Positions 17,450 through 26,339 of a DNA stretch of 64,000 bases are shown piece by piece. Position 1 is the stretch's first letter; each line of letters begins with the position of its first letter. A program made the position numbers and the translations under genes. This DNA is from Colwellia sp. C2M11 (GTDB lineage Bacteria > Pseudomonadota > Gammaproteobacteria > Enterobacterales > Alteromonadaceae). The DNA is taken from positions 1 to 64,000 of the forward strand of contig NZ_JAHKQD010000038.1 in assembly GCF_018860915.1 (NCBI RefSeq). Direction: 5' to 3'. The notes beneath the pieces are model-generated. The model had not been told where the DNA came from, did not search any database, and saw nothing but the letters and a program-made list of their open reading frames with translations.

Positions 17450-18079
17450 ATGGCTATTATAGATAACGGTAATAATAATTCTGTTCATTTTAAATTTCAT
17501 GAATATAAGGAAACTAGAGCTAACATAACCATTAATGGTGATAACAATAAAATAGACTGTTTAGGCCAATTATATGGAAATGGCAAATTAAATATTACGA
17601 TAACTGCTTCTGGGTGCTCTATTATTTTAGAGTCTGGCATAATTATTAACCGAGGCCTAAATATATATATAGCTCCTTCAGGCGGAGGGACACCTTCAAA
17701 GGATTGTAATGTAACTATTGCAAAAGATGTGTTTTTTAATGGTGTCTCCACTCTAACTCTCAGCGAGTCAAATAACCGTATTGATATAGGTGAAGGGTGC
17801 TTGTTGGCAGGAGGAATAACTTTCTCTACATCAGATAGTCATCCTATTTATGATTTAGATAGTAACCTCCGAGTTAACCCAAGCGCTAGTATTTTTATAG
17901 ACGCTAATGTCTGGATTGGCTCTAACGTACATTTTCTAAAAAAAGCATATATTCCTTCGGGGTCTGTAGTTGCAGCTCATAGTATTGTAACTAGAAAATT
18001 TGACACCCCTAATATAGCTGTAGCAGGAAATCCAGCCAAGGTTGTTAAACATAATATTAGATGGCAGAAAAAAGTATAA
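17450..18079 (+). CDS. Left-handed beta-helix (hexapeptide) acyltransferase
   Basis: A 209-residue protein of the LbetaH acyltransferase class. Hexapeptide-type turns run through the middle (ITINGDNNKID, ITITASGCSII, VTIAKDVFFNG, RIDIGEGCLLAGG, IFIDANVWIGSN). The segment FSTSDSHPIYD contains the conserved catalytic-type His, and the C terminus ends with the diagnostic AGNPAKVVKHNIRW. These enzymes usually transfer acetyl groups from acetyl-CoA to sugar hydroxyls or amines, so O-acetylation of the capsule repeat unit is the likely job. The N-terminal third is unusually Asn-rich. It lies 18 bp after the bifunctional transferase and is the last gene of the AT-rich central block. Confidence 0.82.
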   Translation: MAIIDNGNNNSVHFKFHEYKETRANITINGDNNKIDCLGQLYGNGKLNITITASGCSIILESGIIINRGLNIYIAPSGGGTPSKDCNVTIAKDVFFNGVSTLTLSESNNRIDIGEGCLLAGGITFSTSDSHPIYDLDSNLRVNPSASIFIDANVWIGSNVHFLKKAYIPSGSVVAAHSIVTRKFDTPNIAVAGNPAKVVKHNIRWQKKV

Positions 18080-18160
18080 CTAATTAGCCGTATTGACTGA
18101 TAATAAAATCAACATCACCTTTAGCTTGGTTTTTCTTCTAAACAAATTGAAAGGACATAT

Positions 18161-18928
18161 GTGAAATTTAAAATAGTAATTCCTGCCCGTTACGGTTCAT
18201 CTCGTTTACCGGGCAAACCTTTATTAGATATTGCTGGTAAACCGATGATTTGGCATGTTTATAAGCAAGCGTGTAAAACAAATATTGATAATCAAGACAT
18301 TGTTATTGCCACTGACAACCAAGAAATTTTTGATTGTGCTAGCGGCTTTGGCGCGCGTGTCGTAATGACAAAAGAAAGTCATGAATCGGGAACCGACCGA
18401 TTAGCAGAAGTAGTCACTAAACTGGATTGGCATGATGATGATATTATCGTTAATTTACAAGGTGATGAACCATTAATTACACCTGATGTTATTAAGTTAA
18501 CGGCGGCGACGTTAGCAAACAACGCTCAAGCAGGTATGGCGACCTTAGCCTGTAATTTAGATAACGAAGCTCAATTACATGATCCAAACTGTGTAAAATT
18601 AGTTTGCGATCAAGCAAATCGAGCAATGTATTTTTCTCGTGCAGCCATTCCTTTTGCCCGTGATGGGGTAAATTCAGCATTATTTGATTCAGTAGAAAGC
18701 CCATGGTTACGTCATATTGGTATGTATGCTTATCGTGTTAAAACACTAAAACAGCTAAGCCAGTTGCCAGTAATACTGCTAGAAGAGCTTGAAAAACTAG
18801 AGCAATTGCGCGCGCTGTGGCATGGTATTAGTATTCAAGTGGCCTGCGTAGCTAAAGCACCTGGACACGGTGTTGATACAGCCGACGACTTAAATCGCGT
18901 AAGAGAAATATTACTTAATGCTCAGTAG
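18161..18928 (+). CDS. kpsU: CMP-Kdo synthetase (3-deoxy-manno-octulosonate cytidylyltransferase), capsule-linked
   Basis: Activates Kdo with CTP to CMP-Kdo. The 255 residues start with the nucleotide-binding signature IPARYGSSRLPGKPL and continue with the family segments RVVMTKESHESGTDRLAEV, IIVNLQGDEPLI and YFSRAAIPFARDG, ending HGVDTADDLNRV. Start is GTG at 18161, with AAGGA ten bases upstream. Sequence alone cannot distinguish KpsU from KdsB; its place between capsule transferases and kpsC favours the capsule paralogue. It supplies donor for KpsC and perhaps for the GT29-type domain upstream. kpsC starts 15 bp after its stop. Confidence 0.9.
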   Translation: MKFKIVIPARYGSSRLPGKPLLDIAGKPMIWHVYKQACKTNIDNQDIVIATDNQEIFDCASGFGARVVMTKESHESGTDRLAEVVTKLDWHDDDIIVNLQGDEPLITPDVIKLTAATLANNAQAGMATLACNLDNEAQLHDPNCVKLVCDQANRAMYFSRAAIPFARDGVNSALFDSVESPWLRHIGMYAYRVKTLKQLSQLPVILLEELEKLEQLRALWHGISIQVACVAKAPGHGVDTADDLNRVREILLNAQ

Positions 18929-18943
18929 GAAGCTTATTATTCA

Positions 18944-20962
18944 ATGACCATTTGGATCCAGTCAAAAGGGGTACTTGCCCGCAAACAGCAAATTGAAAGT
19001 TGTCTATCACAGTCATTGTCTTTATTTGTTAAAAATAAAATAGACTCAACTCACGATAGTTTTGCAGGCTGGGGACTTAAAGCGAATACCAATAAAATTA
19101 AGCAACAGGCTAGTGACTTTGGCGTGCCTTATTTACACCTAGAAGATGGTTTTATTGGTTATATTGGCCACCCTGCAAAGCAAGGTCATGCTGTTTCATT
19201 GATTTCAGACTCGCAAGGTATTTATTATGATGCCCGCCAGCCCTGTAATTTAGAATCACTAATAAAAGAACCGTTAAGTGAAGCACAGTTAGCCCGTACA
19301 AATGCCTTAATAAAGCTAATCACTAACAAAGGCATCACTAAATATAATGTTTATGATGCCGCTGAGTTGCCTGAGTTGCTAAAGGAAAAATTGTCGAACA
19401 TTAAGCAACCAAAAATATTAATTGTTGACCAAGTTTCAGGGGATTTATCTATTACCGGTGCGATGGCTGATGAAAGTAGTTTTGTTGCCATGGTCGCGCA
19501 AGCGAAAGCAAATTACCCTAATGCTACCTTGTTAATTCGTACGCACCCAGATACTCGCCTTGGCAAGAAGAAAGGGGTATTAGCTAAACTTATTGCTAAT
19601 GGGGAATTAACCAATGTTGAAATTATTAATGAGCATTGTCATCCTCATGCATTAATCAACGCTGTTGATGCGGTATATACGGTGTCGTCGCAAATGGGGT
19701 TTGAAGCATTATTACTTAATAAGCCAGTTTATTGTTTTGGGTTGCCATTTTATGCGGGTTGGGGATTAACGCACGACCAACTTCATTGTGAACGACGTGA
19801 AAAAATATCACTACAACAGCTGACGTATGCTGCTTTGGTTAAATACTGCCATTATTTTAACCCCGTATTGCAAGTAAAATGTGAACTTGAAGAGGTTATT
19901 AACCTTATTAGTTTGCAACAAAAAGGCAAACCGCCATACCGTCGCCTTTATTTAATTGGTTTTTCGTTATGGAAGCGCGCCTTTATGAAACATTTTTGTC
20001 GACATTTAGCCGATGAACTTGTCTTTACCAAGCAACCACCCGTGACAATTGCTGATAATGACATGCTGCTTGTTTGGGGCGCTAAATACCCTGAATTAAC
20101 TCACTGTTTTCGTGTTGAAGATGGCTTTATTCGCTCAAATGGTTTGGGCGCTAATTTGTGCCGCCCTTCTTCGCTTTCTATTGATAAAGCAGGTATTTAT
20201 TTTGATAATCGCACGCCAAGCGACCTTGAACACGCCTTAAATGAAAATGTATTAACGGTAAATGAGTTAAAACGAGGCCAAGCATTAATTAAGAAGATTA
20301 ACGACACTGGTGTTAGTAAATATAATGTCGGCGAGCACAACGCTATTACGATTAATAATGAGCATAAAAAAATATTACTGGTTATCGGCCAAGTTGATGG
20401 TGATGCATCAATTGTTACCGGTAGTTTAAACATAAAAAGTAATGAAGCGTTACTTTATGCTGTCAAAAAACAACACCCTGATTGTTATATTATTTATAAA
20501 CCGCATCCTGATGTAGTGTCGGGTAATCGAGAAGGTAATGTATCGTTAGAATGCCTATCACAGTGCGTTGATGAACAAATTACCCACCAGTCTTTAACGA
20601 GTTTGTATGCACATATTGATGAATTACATACCATGACCTCGTTAAGCGGTTTTGAAGCGTTATTAAACAATGTTGTGGTACATACTTGGGGACAACCGTT
20701 TTATGCTGGCTGGGGATTAACCACTGATTACTATCCGCCTAAAAGACGATTTAAAACCATCACCTTACCCGAGCTAGTATTCACCACCTTGGTGCAATAT
20801 CCGCTTTATATTGATTGGGACACGGGCTTATGGGTAACACCCGAGTTGTTAATTGATAAAATTGCTGATGGTAAAAATCAAGACATTAAAAAACAGTCGT
20901 TTTGGAATAGAAAATTATTAAAGCTGCAGTATATTTTTGAAATATTTCGTTCAGCGCATTAA
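18944..20962 (+). CDS. kpsC: Capsule beta-Kdo transferase KpsC with two tandem catalytic domains
   Basis: Extends the Kdo linker on lyso-phosphatidylglycerol that anchors group 2 capsules. The 672 residues contain two copies of the Capsule_synth unit. Copy one: LEDGFIGYIGHP, RTHPDTRLGKKKG, SSQMGFEALLLNKPVYCFG, PFYAGWGLT. Copy two: VEDGFIRSNGLGANL, KPHPDVVSGNREG, TSLSGFEALLNNVVVHTWG, PFYAGWGLT. Such duplication is diagnostic for full-length KpsC. Cytoplasmic, membrane-associated. It is the last capsule gene and is followed by a perfect hairpin. KpsC normally works with KpsS, which adds the first Kdo; no separate kpsS is found in the window. Confidence 0.92.
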   Translation: MTIWIQSKGVLARKQQIESCLSQSLSLFVKNKIDSTHDSFAGWGLKANTNKIKQQASDFGVPYLHLEDGFIGYIGHPAKQGHAVSLISDSQGIYYDARQPCNLESLIKEPLSEAQLARTNALIKLITNKGITKYNVYDAAELPELLKEKLSNIKQPKILIVDQVSGDLSITGAMADESSFVAMVAQAKANYPNATLLIRTHPDTRLGKKKGVLAKLIANGELTNVEIINEHCHPHALINAVDAVYTVSSQMGFEALLLNKPVYCFGLPFYAGWGLTHDQLHCERREKISLQQLTYAALVKYCHYFNPVLQVKCELEEVINLISLQQKGKPPYRRLYLIGFSLWKRAFMKHFCRHLADELVFTKQPPVTIADNDMLLVWGAKYPELTHCFRVEDGFIRSNGLGANLCRPSSLSIDKAGIYFDNRTPSDLEHALNENVLTVNELKRGQALIKKINDTGVSKYNVGEHNAITINNEHKKILLVIGQVDGDASIVTGSLNIKSNEALLYAVKKQHPDCYIIYKPHPDVVSGNREGNVSLECLSQCVDEQITHQSLTSLYAHIDELHTMTSLSGFEALLNNVVVHTWGQPFYAGWGLTTDYYPPKRRFKTITLPELVFTTLVQYPLYIDWDTGLWVTPELLIDKIADGKNQDIKKQSFWNRKLLKLQYIFEIFRSAH

Positions 20963-20965
20963 TAC

Positions 20966-20999
20966 TTGATTTGTAAATTATTAATAATTTACAAATCAA
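20966..20999. terminator. Perfect 15-bp inverted repeat between kpsC and the LysR gene
   Basis: Arms 20966-20980 and 20985-20999 are perfectly complementary with a 4-base loop. The stem is AT-rich. It lies between two convergent genes and can serve transcription ending in both directions. Confidence 0.65.
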
Positions 21000-21015
21000 A
21001 ATACTCCTAATTTTT

Positions 21016-21906
21016 TTAATGTGCCCAAATCTCGCTAAAATATGTTTTTAGTAACTCAGCCACTATCACTACTCTTTCAACGTGTTGATAGCGTTTATGG
21101 ATAACGATATGTAACTCACCCGCAGTCAATTTACTTAGGTCAATATTTAACGCTGTAAGCCCTTTAATTAATGGACTTTCTAAAAAAATATTAGGTAAAG
21201 CTAATGCACCTAATCCGGCACAACAAGCTGCGATTTGCACGTTATAATCATTCGCGCTAAATACCGGCTTAAAATTCGGTATTTCTCTCTTTAAAATTTG
21301 ATTAGTCAGTAAATGGTTATGATCTTCAGACCAACAGATCCAATTTAAGTCTTGCAGAGTCACCTCATCACTGAGCGTGTTAGCGACATCTTCCGCGACA
21401 TACACGTTTATGCCACAATAAAAAGACGCCAAACAAATTAAATCGTTATCTTTTGGTTTTTCTGTACGAAGTGATATATCAGCCTCACCACGCGTTAAAT
21501 TAAAGGTGTTGGTACCACTTAACACTTCGAGCTGAATACCGGGATAGCTTTCTTTTAGTTTTTGTCCCACTTGTGGGAGAAAAGCAAAACAAACGCCAGG
21601 AGGCGCAGTGATCCGAACTCTCCCTTCAACTTTATTGGGTGCTTGCGCTAACGTCATGGTTTCAACCGACCAAATAGCCATTTGTTTTGCAGCGGGTAAC
21701 AGTTTTTGACCTAATGCAGTCAGTTGACAGCCCTGACTAAAGCGAGAAAATAAAGGCTGACCAAGCGCTTGCTCTAGCTCTGCAATACGCCGGCTTAAGG
21801 TTGGTTGACCAAGCTTTAAATTTCGTGCGGCTGCACTAAAACTGCCAGTTTCTGCTACGGCTAAAAAGAGTCTAATATCTTGCCAATTCAATTCATCGCT
21901 ATTCAT
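21016..21906 (-). CDS. LysR-family transcriptional regulator
   Basis: A 296-residue regulator read from the ATG at 21906; a TTG five codons upstream is also in frame. The N-terminal winged helix-turn-helix is clear (WQDIRLFLAVAETGSFSAAA, then QPTLSRRIAELEQALGQPLF), and the rest is the substrate-binding-like effector domain with PPGVCFAFLPQVGQ. It is divergent from the metallo-beta-lactamase-fold gene at 22029, with about 120 bp between the starts. LysR regulators commonly control the divergent neighbour, so that hydrolase is the likely target. Effector unknown. Confidence 0.88.
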   Translation of the reverse strand: MNSDELNWQDIRLFLAVAETGSFSAAARNLKLGQPTLSRRIAELEQALGQPLFSRFSQGCQLTALGQKLLPAAKQMAIWSVETMTLAQAPNKVEGRVRITAPPGVCFAFLPQVGQKLKESYPGIQLEVLSGTNTFNLTRGEADISLRTEKPKDNDLICLASFYCGINVYVAEDVANTLSDEVTLQDLNWICWSEDHNHLLTNQILKREIPNFKPVFSANDYNVQIAACCAGLGALALPNIFLESPLIKGLTALNIDLSKLTAGELHIVIHKRYQHVERVVIVAELLKTYFSEIWAH

Positions 21907-22028
21907 TTTTGGATATGCCAATGGTTATTTAGTAGATTTACATCTTTTATGGAATAGCTAAACTATGCCACATCTTCTTTTACTACTAAAGGAGAATACT
22001 TACATCACCCAATAACGAGGTAAATAAC

Positions 22029-22967
22029 ATGCATAAAGGTAAGCGAACTATAAAGATGGTAATTGGCGTTCTTAGCTTATTATTCGTATTTTTCATTATA
22101 TGGATTAACCAAGCAACGCCAACTAATCACCCCGTTATTACCTCAGTATTAGGGCAAAAAAGTAATTACCAGTCTCTCGTTAATAGCCTGAGCACAGGTA
22201 AAAAAATATCGGTGAAAAAAATTAAATCTGCCAATTGGAAAGTGCCTCTTAGTGGCTTACTTAACCTTGATGCAGAAGCAGCACAACATGCAGGGTTGGA
22301 AGACCATGATGAAAACATTCAAATTTATACTTTCCATTTAACACATCCTATACATGGTGATTTTTTGATTGATACCGGTATTAGCCATCAGTTTTATAAT
22401 GATCCGCAGTCGTTAGGAATTCCTAGTTGGTTGGGATCGTTATATGGATTAGAAAAAATGACAGCACTTACTACAACGGAAGATTATATCAACGAACAAA
22501 ACGTGGCTTTAAAAGGTGTTTTTTTAACTCATTTACACCTTGATCATATCAGTGGTATGTCGGCAATAAATAAACAGGTGCCTTTGTATGTAGGGCAAGG
22601 TGAAACTCAAGAAAGGTATTTCTTATATGCGGCAACGCAAGGTATAACCGATATAATGCTTGAAGGTAGACCCGCATTACAAGAGTGGGCTGCAGACTAT
22701 ATTGATGTATTTGGTGACGGTAGTGTATTTGCCATTCATTCACCAGGCCACACCGCGGGCTCTACCGCCTATTTAGTCAATAGCATTGAAGGCCCGGTGC
22801 TTTTTACTGGTGATGCAAGTCATACGTCGTGGGGCTGGAATCATAGTGTTGAACCGGGCAGTTTTTCAACTGACCAAATTCGTAGTAGAGCAAGTTTAAA
22901 TAAACTCATTAAGTTAGTTAAAAGTTATCCTGAAATTAGCGTACAGCCTGGACATCAGAGTTTGTAA
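22029..22967 (+). CDS. Membrane-anchored metallo-beta-lactamase-fold hydrolase
   Basis: The 312 residues start with a basic stretch and a single hydrophobic helix (about 9-27), so the enzyme is exported or anchored facing the periplasm. The zinc site is complete: HLHLDH at 168-173, a later His in SPGHTAGS near 242, Asp in FTGDASH near 262 and a final His in QPGHQ. This is the lineage that includes N-acyl-homoserine lactonases and related lactone hydrolases, but the substrate cannot be read from sequence. GAGG sits ahead of the ATG. The divergent LysR gene is the probable regulator. Confidence 0.8.
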   Translation: MHKGKRTIKMVIGVLSLLFVFFIIWINQATPTNHPVITSVLGQKSNYQSLVNSLSTGKKISVKKIKSANWKVPLSGLLNLDAEAAQHAGLEDHDENIQIYTFHLTHPIHGDFLIDTGISHQFYNDPQSLGIPSWLGSLYGLEKMTALTTTEDYINEQNVALKGVFLTHLHLDHISGMSAINKQVPLYVGQGETQERYFLYAATQGITDIMLEGRPALQEWAADYIDVFGDGSVFAIHSPGHTAGSTAYLVNSIEGPVLFTGDASHTSWGWNHSVEPGSFSTDQIRSRASLNKLIKLVKSYPEISVQPGHQSL

Positions 22968-23029
22968 ATGATGTGCATTATTACGAATGAGAGATGCCAT
23001 TACATAGGTTTTTGAGTGAGTGTCTTACT

Positions 23030-23081
23030 TATCTTTCTCAATTATCTTTCCCAAGTACCTTTCCTAAGTATCTTTACCAAT
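23030..23081. repeat. Four tandem imperfect 13-bp repeats
   Basis: Units at 23030, 23043, 23056 and 23069 follow the pattern TATCTTTCCCAAG with one to three changes each. They lie in the 201-bp gap between the convergent hydrolase and MmcQ genes and are not in a recognisable coding frame. Confidence 0.75.
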
Positions 23082-23168
23082 AATCTTATCTCGTCAGACA
23101 ATACTATGGGTGATAGTTTCAGGGCTAATTCACCGTGGCCAACGAATATTATAAACGCTATATGTACG

Positions 23169-23573
23169 TCATAAATGAACCAAGATAGATGCCTGATCTT
23201 TCTTGGTCATTTTACTCACCACAAGGTTAAATGAATTATCGATCATGCGCTCAATTTCTCCTTGCGGTATTGAGCCATCAAGAATAATGGTATTCCAAAG
23301 TCTTTTATTCATATGATAACCGGGGATTACTGCAGGAAATATATCACGTAACATAATAGCTTCATCAGGATCACATTTTAAATTAATGCAAAAACTCCCC
23401 TTCATTTTATCATTCGTGTTTTTTTCAGTACCCTTGCCTAAAGAAAGTGTGGCAAACATTTTATCTTTCACACGAAATACTTTTATATCATCACCAAAAG
23501 GGTAATACACAGAGGTGTCAGGCTTTGAAAGCAAGTAACCTTCTACCTGTTGAGCAATTAAGCTAGCTGTCAT
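23169..23573 (-). CDS. MmcQ/YjbR family protein (DUF419-like)
   Basis: A 134-residue protein with the family pattern: an N-terminal helix, VYYPFGDDIKVFRVKDKMFATL, NLKCDPDEAIMLRD, VIPGYHMNKRLWNTIIL and the C-terminal helix LVVSKMTKKD. The fold is CyaY-like and proposed to bind DNA or nucleic acid, but the function is not established. It stands alone, with intergenic DNA on both sides. Confidence 0.82.
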   Translation of the reverse strand: MTASLIAQQVEGYLLSKPDTSVYYPFGDDIKVFRVKDKMFATLSLGKGTEKNTNDKMKGSFCINLKCDPDEAIMLRDIFPAVIPGYHMNKRLWNTIILDGSIPQGEIERMIDNSFNLVVSKMTKKDQASILVHL

Positions 23574-23650
23574 AATATTTTCCTGTTATCAAAACTGCCT
23601 GTTATCAAAGCTGTCTATATTAACCCATTAAAGTAGCTGAAAAAGCACCA

Positions 23651-23677
23651 TAAAAAAAGCCCTGACATCTCAGGGCT
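23651..23677 (-). terminator. Rho-independent terminator of the TonB receptor gene
   Basis: AGCCCTGA (23658-23665) pairs perfectly with TCAGGGCT (23670-23677) across a 4-base loop. On the minus strand the hairpin is followed by seven T residues, and it lies 57 bp after the receptor stop codon. Confidence 0.85.
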
Positions 23678-23733
23678 TCTATTGGCTTTTTTAAATACTA
23701 GCTAACCTGAACTACATTACTATTAAAAAGCTA

Positions 23734-25941
23734 TTAAAAACTATAGGTCGCTTCAGCCCATGCACTAACACCTTCTTGTGGTAGTCTCGACATTACAGCA
23801 ATATCGGTGCCTTTTACGCGATTATAACCACCTAAATGCTTTTGATAGCTTTTATCTAACAAGTTATCCACACCAAAACGTAAAGTAAGGTCGTTATTGA
23901 CATAATATTGAGCATCAACATTAAGTACGCCATAACCTGCAGTTTCTTGCTCATCGTTAGTTGATGAGACTTTCGTTTGTTTTGCTGCCATCACTAAACT
24001 TGTTTTTACCATCCAGTCTTGCCCTGTGTAGCTTAATTGAACTTGACCATTAAGCGGTGCAATACGATATAGGTTGTCATTAATGTCACGACGTTCACCT
24101 TGTACATAGTTAATAATGGTGAATAGCTGTACTTCGTTGGTAATGTTGTAATAACCGTTCAGATCAAAGCCGTAAAGCTTTGCATCAACATTAGAGAATT
24201 TCAGAGGATTCGTGTCGCCAGCCATCATAGTCGCCATTTGTTTAGCGGCCATATCATCCATGCCTATTGATGTACCTTGAATATAATCATCAATTGATTG
24301 ATAGAAAATATGAGGCGCGATCATCAACGTATCATCTTGGTAAGTTAAACCTAAATCGAATTGATACGCCGTTTCTGACTTCAAGTTAATGTCGCCAATA
24401 TAAGTATGGCCATCAGCTAAGCCGCCGGTTGATTCCATTGGCGTCCATAGGTACAGCTCTTGGTATGATGGCGCACGATTTTTTACACCAATGCCTGCAG
24501 AAATCGATAAATTATTAGAAAGGATTGTTTGTGTATTTAACGCAATATCAAGGTTGTTGTCGGATACTTGACGATTAGTCTCATTAAAACCATTTTGTAG
24601 CTCGCTTGCTAAACTTGCCATACTTGGCATTTCCATGTCTGAATCCATGCCATCGCTCATATCCATATCGTCACTCATGTCCATATCTGAGTCCATGTCC
24701 ATCATTGCCATTGAAGTACTTACGTTTCCGGCGTTAGACTCAGCTCGTTTTAACCTAGCACCCAACTGCACTGTGGTTTGGTTAAACTGCTTTTGCCATT
24801 CTACGAATAAGCCATAACGATTGTCTTCAACGTTATTAAAATTAACAATTTCAAACATCATATTATTTGGATTAGTGATCACTGAATCATGGGTTGCAAA
24901 ATATCCATCTATACCAAAAGATAGCTCACCAAAATCAAATTCTTTCGCTAATTCAAAGCTGAAGTCTGACGTTTCTGCTGTCGCGTTATTACGGCGGTAG
25001 GCGGAAGGATCATCGTTTGTACGCATTAAAAAGTTTGTCATGCCATGATCAGCATCGGTATAGCCTAGCTGCCATTCACCTTGCCATTCATGTAAACTAA
25101 AAACACCATCTAACGTCACTCGGTGACTTTCAATATATTCAATGTCCATCGGTAACGCTGGCGTACCTGAGTCATTAGTGTCGGTGTAATGGTAGCTTAG
25201 CCCGACTTCGTTATCGTTTTTGCTATAACGAATGTCACCACCGACTTGTACTTTGTCAAAATCGGTAGGTTGAATAACAACGTCGTTGCTGCTTTCCATA
25301 CTATCGCCTACTTGGCTATTACCGTAGAGTAAAACGGCAATATTATCTTTAGCAATATTGGTCACCGCTGATAAAGTTTTAGCGCTGTTGTTATTACGGT
25401 AGCCAACTTGAATATCGCCATTTACGTTTGTGGTTGTGTTATTCATTGTTTCAGCTTTACGCATTTTCACTTCAATCGCACCACCAAGGGTATTAATGCC
25501 TGCTGATACCGGTGCAATGCCACGATATACGGTCATTGAATCAACAATTAATGGTGTTGAATAACTCAGTGGCGTATCCATAGCATTAGGCCCGGCACCA
25601 ATAACAGGATGTCCATCAAGTGACGTGGCTAACCTGTCACCGTACAAGCCCCGATATTGTGCAATACCGGTAATTGGGCCATTGCTATTAATGTTTGCAC
25701 CTGGAACTGAAATGAGCCAGTCAGCTAGATCAGGAACACTGGTTTTTCCTTGTGCATATCCCATACTACTTTCTAAACTGTGATGGCGTTGGTTAGTAAT
25801 AGTAATGACTTCTAAATTGTCACTAATACCCTTTGCTTCATCGGCTAAAGCTGTATTTGACATGATAAGAGGCGAAGAAGTTATTGCTGATAGTAAAACA
25901 AGTTTTACGGCAAGAGATAAACGCGTAATAGAAGTGCGCAT
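23734..25941 (-). CDS. TonB-dependent outer-membrane receptor, possibly for copper or another metal
   Basis: A 735-residue receptor. It has a signal peptide (cleavage after ALA near residue 33) and a plug domain with SVPGANINSNGPITGIAQYRG, YGDRLATSLDGHPVIGAGPN and VYRGIAPVSAGINTLGGAIEV. The barrel ends with an aromatic residue (AEATYSF). The plug segment GPNAMDTPLSY resembles TonB-dependent copper receptors of the OprC type. An extracellular-loop insert at about residues 410-442 is almost only Met, Asp and Ser (repeats of MDMD/MDMSD), a potential metal-binding loop. Metal specificity is inference. No Fur-type box was recognised upstream, which argues mildly against a siderophore role. Confidence 0.85.
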   Translation of the reverse strand: MRTSITRLSLAVKLVLLSAITSSPLIMSNTALADEAKGISDNLEVITITNQRHHSLESSMGYAQGKTSVPDLADWLISVPGANINSNGPITGIAQYRGLYGDRLATSLDGHPVIGAGPNAMDTPLSYSTPLIVDSMTVYRGIAPVSAGINTLGGAIEVKMRKAETMNNTTTNVNGDIQVGYRNNNSAKTLSAVTNIAKDNIAVLLYGNSQVGDSMESSNDVVIQPTDFDKVQVGGDIRYSKNDNEVGLSYHYTDTNDSGTPALPMDIEYIESHRVTLDGVFSLHEWQGEWQLGYTDADHGMTNFLMRTNDDPSAYRRNNATAETSDFSFELAKEFDFGELSFGIDGYFATHDSVITNPNNMMFEIVNFNNVEDNRYGLFVEWQKQFNQTTVQLGARLKRAESNAGNVSTSMAMMDMDSDMDMSDDMDMSDGMDSDMEMPSMASLASELQNGFNETNRQVSDNNLDIALNTQTILSNNLSISAGIGVKNRAPSYQELYLWTPMESTGGLADGHTYIGDINLKSETAYQFDLGLTYQDDTLMIAPHIFYQSIDDYIQGTSIGMDDMAAKQMATMMAGDTNPLKFSNVDAKLYGFDLNGYYNITNEVQLFTIINYVQGERRDINDNLYRIAPLNGQVQLSYTGQDWMVKTSLVMAAKQTKVSSTNDEQETAGYGVLNVDAQYYVNNDLTLRFGVDNLLDKSYQKHLGGYNRVKGTDIAVMSRLPQEGVSAWAEATYSF

Positions 25942-26339
25942 AAAATTTCACTCAATGTTAAAAGGTTGGTTAAATTGGTTTTTAACTTTTATTCAATGGT
26001 GTGTATTCTTACGGGATAGTTAAGAGAGAACAAAGGGAAATAGCCAATGTGCGACAAAATGTCACAGGCAACAACCTGTTTACTTGTACTAGATCAATAA
26101 AGCGACCTTTTCGTGCTAGTTTCAAGCGATATATTTACTTATACCAATCTCACTAACTATGTAATCATTTCTACTTGTTAAAATTACCAACTACATCGTT
26201 ACTTAATTAATGAATCTGGTATTAGGTACTAGGGTGTTTTGTCAAAAAAAAACAAGTAGAATAATAATATAGAAAATACTAAGTGACTAATGCGCTGACA
26301 ATGGCACAATGGTACGACAATTTTTTAACAGGAATCTGA
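25942..26339. other. 398-bp intergenic region between TonB receptor and protease
   Basis: Divergent control region. It holds a small inverted repeat ACAGG/CCTGT around 26065-26080, the repeat copy at 26139-26205, and an inverted pair TTCTACTTGTT (26169-26179) / AACAAGTAGAA (26251-26261). AGGAA precedes the protease ATG. I see no coding region. Confidence 0.6.
26139..26205. repeat. Dispersed 67-bp repeat, copy A
   Basis: Matches 54006-54072 at 61 of 67 positions by hand alignment, same orientation. It starts TTATACCAATCTCAC. Both copies are intergenic, which suggests a genome-wide dispersed element. Confidence 0.8.
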
